Assembly: GCA_002719475.1 (NCBI GenBank)
Contig: PBHQ01000048.1
Span: 1-18,085, forward strand
Direction of reading: 5' to 3'
Length of the DNA stretch: 18,085 nucleotides
Origin: Methanobacteriota archaeon
Lineage (GTDB): Archaea; Thermoplasmatota; Poseidoniia; Poseidoniales; Poseidoniaceae
Shown in pieces: positions 15,046 to 18,085 of the stretch. Under the pieces are notes generated by a model. The model was not told the DNA's origin. It did no database searches and saw nothing but the letters and a program-made list of their open reading frames with translations. Both the position numbers and the translations under genes were made by a program. The stretch's first letter is position 1, and each line of letters begins with the position of its first letter.

Positions 15046-15503
15046 CCATCTAAGCGCTTAATTGACCCCGTTTGCATCTTCAGATGAGCAACCAAAGGAG
15101 ATAGTAACCTACCACATATCTTGCCATGATTTGTAAGGTTGTATTCCACCTTGATGGGTGGCCCATCCTCAACGGTCCGCTCTACAAGGTTCTCATCGGC
15201 GAGAAAGCGCAATTTGTCGGAAAGAGTACGACTGGAAATGCCTTCCAATAAATGCTTGAGTTGATTGAAGCGCTTTCCTCCAGTGATGTATAATGCGGCT
15301 AAAATTTCGATGGTCCATCTGCTGCCGAATACATGTAATGCTTCCACAGCAGCCTGAACTTCCCATTTTTCATCCCAAGGGTGTTTTCCTGAGAATTCAG
15401 CCAGAATGTTGCGAATGTGACCACCGTTAGCAATGGTTGCAGAGACATGTGTCTCTATGTCTGTAAGGCTATCTTTTGGAATTTCCATCGCTGGTTGCGG
15501 CAT
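15042..15503 (-). CDS. HxlR-family transcriptional regulator
   Basis: The 153-residue product contains the HxlR winged helix from about residue 55 to 145. Landmarks are GSRWTIEILAAL, RFNQLKHLLEGISSRTLSDKL, and the wing and post-wing part with VEYNLTNHGK. The N-terminal 50 residues are extra relative to the usual roughly 110-residue members. The start at 15503 is supported by an AGGTGA ribosome-binding site four bases upstream; 15488 is an alternative. HxlR proteins act as dimers and often answer to aldehydes, oxidants or other small reactive compounds, but no Cys-based sensor is obvious. It is the first gene of a unit with the tethered winged-helix gene (4-base overlap), and it lies 70 bases downstream of the beta-oxidation fusion gene on the same strand. 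Confidence 0.9.
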   Translation of the reverse strand: MPQPAMEIPKDSLTDIETHVSATIANGGHIRNILAEFSGKHPWDEKWEVQAAVEALHVFGSRWTIEILAALYITGGKRFNQLKHLLEGISSRTLSDKLRFLADENLVERTVEDGPPIKVEYNLTNHGKICGRLLSPLVAHLKMQTGSIKRLDG

Positions 15504-15507
15504 CCTT

Positions 15508-15513
15508 TCACCT
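15508..15513 (-). promoter_or_regulatory. Shine-Dalgarno site for the HxlR gene
   Basis: AGGTGA on the minus strand lies four bases before the ATG at 15503 and matches the anti-SD end of 16S rRNA. It favours 15503 over the internal ATG at 15488. Confidence 0.6.
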
Positions 15514-15573
15514 GCTCGTGGTTATCTCGAACGCTTTTGGTGTAGAGGATGCACTAGATGAGTCCTTCGCCAC

Positions 15574-17649
15574 TCAAGAATCGGTATACGTAGGGCGGCG
15601 ATTCTCGATTAGTGCGCTCAAACCTTCCAGCGCGTCATTGGTTCCGAATATCTGTTCTAGCCCGTCTAATTCCGCTTTTAGTCCGTGTACAAGTTCTTCC
15701 TGAGACTTGTCGATTAGATCGCTAGCCATCCGTAGGGCTATTGGAGCAGTTCTACTCAATGCTTTGATCTGTCGAGAAACTGCCTTGTCTTCGGCATCGA
15801 ATCCTTCGGGACATTGCCCTGAAAGCAAGTTTGGCAGGTTATCGTCAGAGAAGAAACGGTGAGCGAATTTGGCTACGTTACTGTCAGGATTAGCAGGTTT
15901 TCCGGGGTATTTCTGACCAGGCTTCTCTAGCGTCTTCAGTAAATCATCAACTTCAGATGGCTCCACAAGATGAGTGACTAAACCTAGATCAGTCGCTGTT
16001 TGTGCATCCATAAAATTGCCTGCCAGAACGGCCCATCTCGCCGCAGGCATACCACAGATTCTCGCTGGGCGCTGAGTACCGCCTAATCCAGGATAGATTC
16101 CAATACTTGTCTCTGGGAAACGGAATTGAGTTCTGCGGGTTCCAATTCTGTGGTCACAAGCAAGTGCTAACTCCAACCCTCCGCCCAAGGCTAGACCGGT
16201 GGTCAAAGCGATGGTGGTCTTCGGAGAGTTTTCCAATTTGTCTAGAACTTCATGACCATAGGCTGTAAACTCATAGATTTCAGAAAAAGAATCAGCACGT
16301 ATCTTGTCTACGAAGAACTTGACATCTGCACCAGCCACAAAGGCCTTACCTGCCCCTTCAAGGACGATACTGTTGACTGAATCATTTCGATTCAATTCAT
16401 CAAGAGTTTTGCCTAGTTGTTCGACCACCGTCTCATTGAGAGCATTCATCGCTTCAGGCCTGTTCAGTTTCACTCTAGCGATTCCATCTGAGATTTCTGT
16501 ATCGACGTAATTGAATGAGAACCCATCACCTGTGGCCGCTTGTTCAAAAAGTAATGCAGGGACATCATAATCTGCTAGACGGCAGTAGGAATTTGCCATT
16601 TCAAGAGCGGTTCCGACTCCAATTCGATTAGCCAACTCAAATGGACCCAATGCCCAGCGCAGTCCTACTTTGGCGCCACGATCTACGTCTTCCATCGAGC
16701 AAACTTCTTCTTCGACTATTTGTGCAGCTACTGCGAATACTTGACCCAACAATCTTTCTGAGATGATGTTGGCAGTTTCTTCATCACAATCGGTTTCTTC
16801 ATCGATATCCCACATTCGGTTTTCTGCAACCAAGTCTCTTAGGTTCTGCGCCCCATGATAACGAAGACAATTCAGTTGTTCTGACAGGTAATCGGTTGAG
16901 TGCAGAGCAATGGGGGGCCCGGTCAAGTTCATCAGGGCAAATGGTCCCATGCCGATACGGAATGCCTTGCATGCTACTGCATCAATTTGTGCTGTGCTGG
17001 CAACTCCCTCTTCGAGCAAACGGCATGCCTCATTGAGCCAAGGCACGAAGAATCGATTGACCACAAACCCCGGTCGATCTTTGCAGACGATTACGACCTT
17101 GCCAGAAGTTTTGCAGTATTGTTCAACCTTTGCTAATGTCTCAGGACTGGTTGTACTAGCGGGGATAATCTCAATCAATCTGTTCTTTGCAGGATGATAA
17201 AAGAAGTGCAAACCAACGAAACGGTCTGGTCTACCGCTTGCTTCTGCCAAAGCCTCGACGCTGAGAGAGGAGGTGTTCGATGCCAAAATGGTGTGTTCAT
17301 CACAGACTCCATTTAGGGTTGCAAATACTTCGCTCTTGATTTTCAAATCCTCAAATACCGCCTCGATGCACAAGTCGGTTGAGGGGTCGACATTTTCAAC
17401 TCCTACAACACCTGTAATTCTTGACTTGATGGCTTCGACCTGTTCTGGTCTGAAAATACGGCGTTCCAATGCTTCATCAAGAAAATCTGAAATGATGCTC
17501 TGCCCCCTTTCTACCCATTGTTCCTCGCGGTCGACCATCTGAACAGAGAACTGTTCTTGTGCGCTCTTCTGAGCGATACCTGAACCCATGTTTCCAGCAC
17601 CGATGATGGCTATGTTCTCGATTGCCTGCATGATGTTAGCCAACAGCAT
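15574..17649 (-). CDS. 3-hydroxyacyl-CoA dehydrogenase / enoyl-CoA hydratase fusion
   Basis: The 691-residue protein joins a dehydrogenase (about 8-380) to a hydratase (about 381-691), the order found in archaeal crotonyl-CoA hydratase/3-hydroxybutyryl-CoA dehydrogenases and opposite to bacterial FadB. The dehydrogenase has the NAD loop IGAGNMGSGIAQ, catalytic His148 in HFFYHP, and Asn198 in RPGFVVNR. The hydratase has the oxyanion-hole region AFVAGADVKFF, and both catalytic Glu: 493 in GGGLELA and 513 in FPETSIG. Together they hydrate enoyl-CoA and oxidise the 3-hydroxyacyl-CoA with NAD, as in beta-oxidation. The start may be 17649 or 17631; the latter begins MQAIENIAIIGAG. No thiolase or acyl-CoA dehydrogenase gene is adjacent here. 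It diverges from the ABC ATPase gene. Confidence 0.93.
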   Translation of the reverse strand: MLLANIMQAIENIAIIGAGNMGSGIAQKSAQEQFSVQMVDREEQWVERGQSIISDFLDEALERRIFRPEQVEAIKSRITGVVGVENVDPSTDLCIEAVFEDLKIKSEVFATLNGVCDEHTILASNTSSLSVEALAEASGRPDRFVGLHFFYHPAKNRLIEIIPASTTSPETLAKVEQYCKTSGKVVIVCKDRPGFVVNRFFVPWLNEACRLLEEGVASTAQIDAVACKAFRIGMGPFALMNLTGPPIALHSTDYLSEQLNCLRYHGAQNLRDLVAENRMWDIDEETDCDEETANIISERLLGQVFAVAAQIVEEEVCSMEDVDRGAKVGLRWALGPFELANRIGVGTALEMANSYCRLADYDVPALLFEQAATGDGFSFNYVDTEISDGIARVKLNRPEAMNALNETVVEQLGKTLDELNRNDSVNSIVLEGAGKAFVAGADVKFFVDKIRADSFSEIYEFTAYGHEVLDKLENSPKTTIALTTGLALGGGLELALACDHRIGTRRTQFRFPETSIGIYPGLGGTQRPARICGMPAARWAVLAGNFMDAQTATDLGLVTHLVEPSEVDDLLKTLEKPGQKYPGKPANPDSNVAKFAHRFFSDDNLPNLLSGQCPEGFDAEDKAVSRQIKALSRTAPIALRMASDLIDKSQEELVHGLKAELDGLEQIFGTNDALEGLSALIENRRPTYTDS

Positions 17650-17704
17650 TGTGTTGAAGAATCCGACGCTTACACTTCCTCGCTGTGATTTGGTAAAAAC
17701 AAAG

Positions 17705-17710
17705 CATTAT
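17705..17710 (+). promoter_or_regulatory. TATA-like box for the ABC ATPase gene
   Basis: CATTAT is centred about 27 bases before the ATG at 17735, fitting a leaderless archaeal transcript. The same 85-base region must also hold the promoter of the divergent fusion gene, for which no clear box is seen. Confidence 0.4.
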
Positions 17711-17734
17711 GAAGGCAATTGAGTAGGCAGAAGT

Positions 17735-18085
17735 ATGTCTGAATCCTCATTGTTACAGGTTGTAGAACTAAAACGTGGATTCGGAAGTGGTAGCGAACGA
17801 CTTGAGGTTCTCAAAGGCATAGATTTGGAGATTCACAAGGGTGAGTTGGTCGCTTTGATGGGCCCGTCTGGATGTGGTAAGTCCACTCTTCTGAATATTA
17901 TTGGCGGATTGTTGGATGGTGATTCAGGCAGTATTCGTCTAGGCGATATGGATTATGGAACAGATGGTCCAAGCAGATTAGTCGAATTGCGTAGAAAGGG
18001 AGTTGGCTGGATTTTCCAAGATTTCCATCTGCTGGCTCATCTTTCTGCATACGATAATGTTGCTCTTGCACTTGATATGTCTGGA
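17735..18085 (+). CDS. ABC transporter ATP-binding protein, MacB/LolD/FtsE type (runs off right edge)
   Basis: The first 117 residues are present. Walker A is GPSGCGKST at 43-51, and the Q-loop follows in the form IFQDFHLLAHLSAYDNV (Gln95), which is the pattern of the MacB/LolD/FtsE branch. The signature LSGGQ and Walker B lie outside the window. This branch usually pairs with a large-loop permease of the MacB/FtsX kind and moves lipoproteins or drives envelope processes without importing solutes, so a permease gene is expected to the right. A role in surface lipoprotein handling would suit the several lipobox proteins in the window, but that is inferred. Confidence 0.9.
   Translation, partial: MSESSLLQVVELKRGFGSGSERLEVLKGIDLEIHKGELVALMGPSGCGKSTLLNIIGGLLDGDSGSIRLGDMDYGTDGPSRLVELRRKGVGWIFQDFHLLAHLSAYDNVALALDMSG

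Overview
The window looks like a chromosomal segment of a heterotrophic marine planktonic euryarchaeote of the Marine Group II / Candidatus Poseidoniales kind. The archaeal assignment rests on an archaeal-type ribosomal protein uS2, a hydroxyacyl-CoA dehydrogenase/enoyl-CoA hydratase fusion in the order seen in archaea, TATA-like boxes about 21-29 bases before several start codons (leaderless-type promoters), and several winged-helix regulators. The narrower group is an inference from the mix of lipobox proteins, CARDB-like surface proteins and repeated CxxC zinc ribbons. I ran no database search.

Left part (1-5180): a cell-surface region. Two secreted Ig-fold proteins diverge from about 883-1009. 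One runs leftward off the window; the other is a 938-residue protein with about five Ig-like/CARDB-like domains outside, one membrane helix, then cytoplasmic zinc ribbons and a long acidic region. A small lipoprotein and two small membrane proteins follow on the same strand.

Middle part (5193-11406): a CocE/X-Pro-dipeptidyl-peptidase-like lipoprotein and a class III CoA-transferase diverge from a promoter that carries a perfect 13-base palindrome. A PLC-like phosphodiesterase lipoprotein lies convergent to the CoA-transferase. On the minus strand is a two-gene unit: a Cas4/RecB-like PD-(D/E)xK nuclease interrupted by four predicted membrane helices, followed 17 bases later by a SIRT5-like sirtuin. 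The sirtuin stop codon is followed in frame by 51 sense codons that encode an acidic linker and a zinc ribbon with no start codon of its own.

Right part (11577-18085): rpsB (uS2) stands alone with a possibly structured leader and abuts a convergent tRNA-dihydrouridine synthase gene. Upstream of dus on the minus strand are three winged-helix regulators: an HxlR protein, a possibly membrane-tethered double winged helix, and a larger double winged helix. Then comes the beta-oxidation fusion enzyme, with a MacB/LolD-type ABC ATPase gene diverging from it and running off the right edge.

Taken together, the genes suggest extracellular breakdown of peptides, esters and possibly phospholipids by anchored enzymes, and intracellular acyl-CoA processing (CoA-transferase, hydratase/dehydrogenase), with the sirtuin possibly tied to acyl-lysine removal. 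The least ordinary items are the membrane-embedded nuclease and the sirtuin with its stranded zinc-ribbon tail. No CRISPR array, tRNA, rRNA, insertion sequence or integrase was seen.
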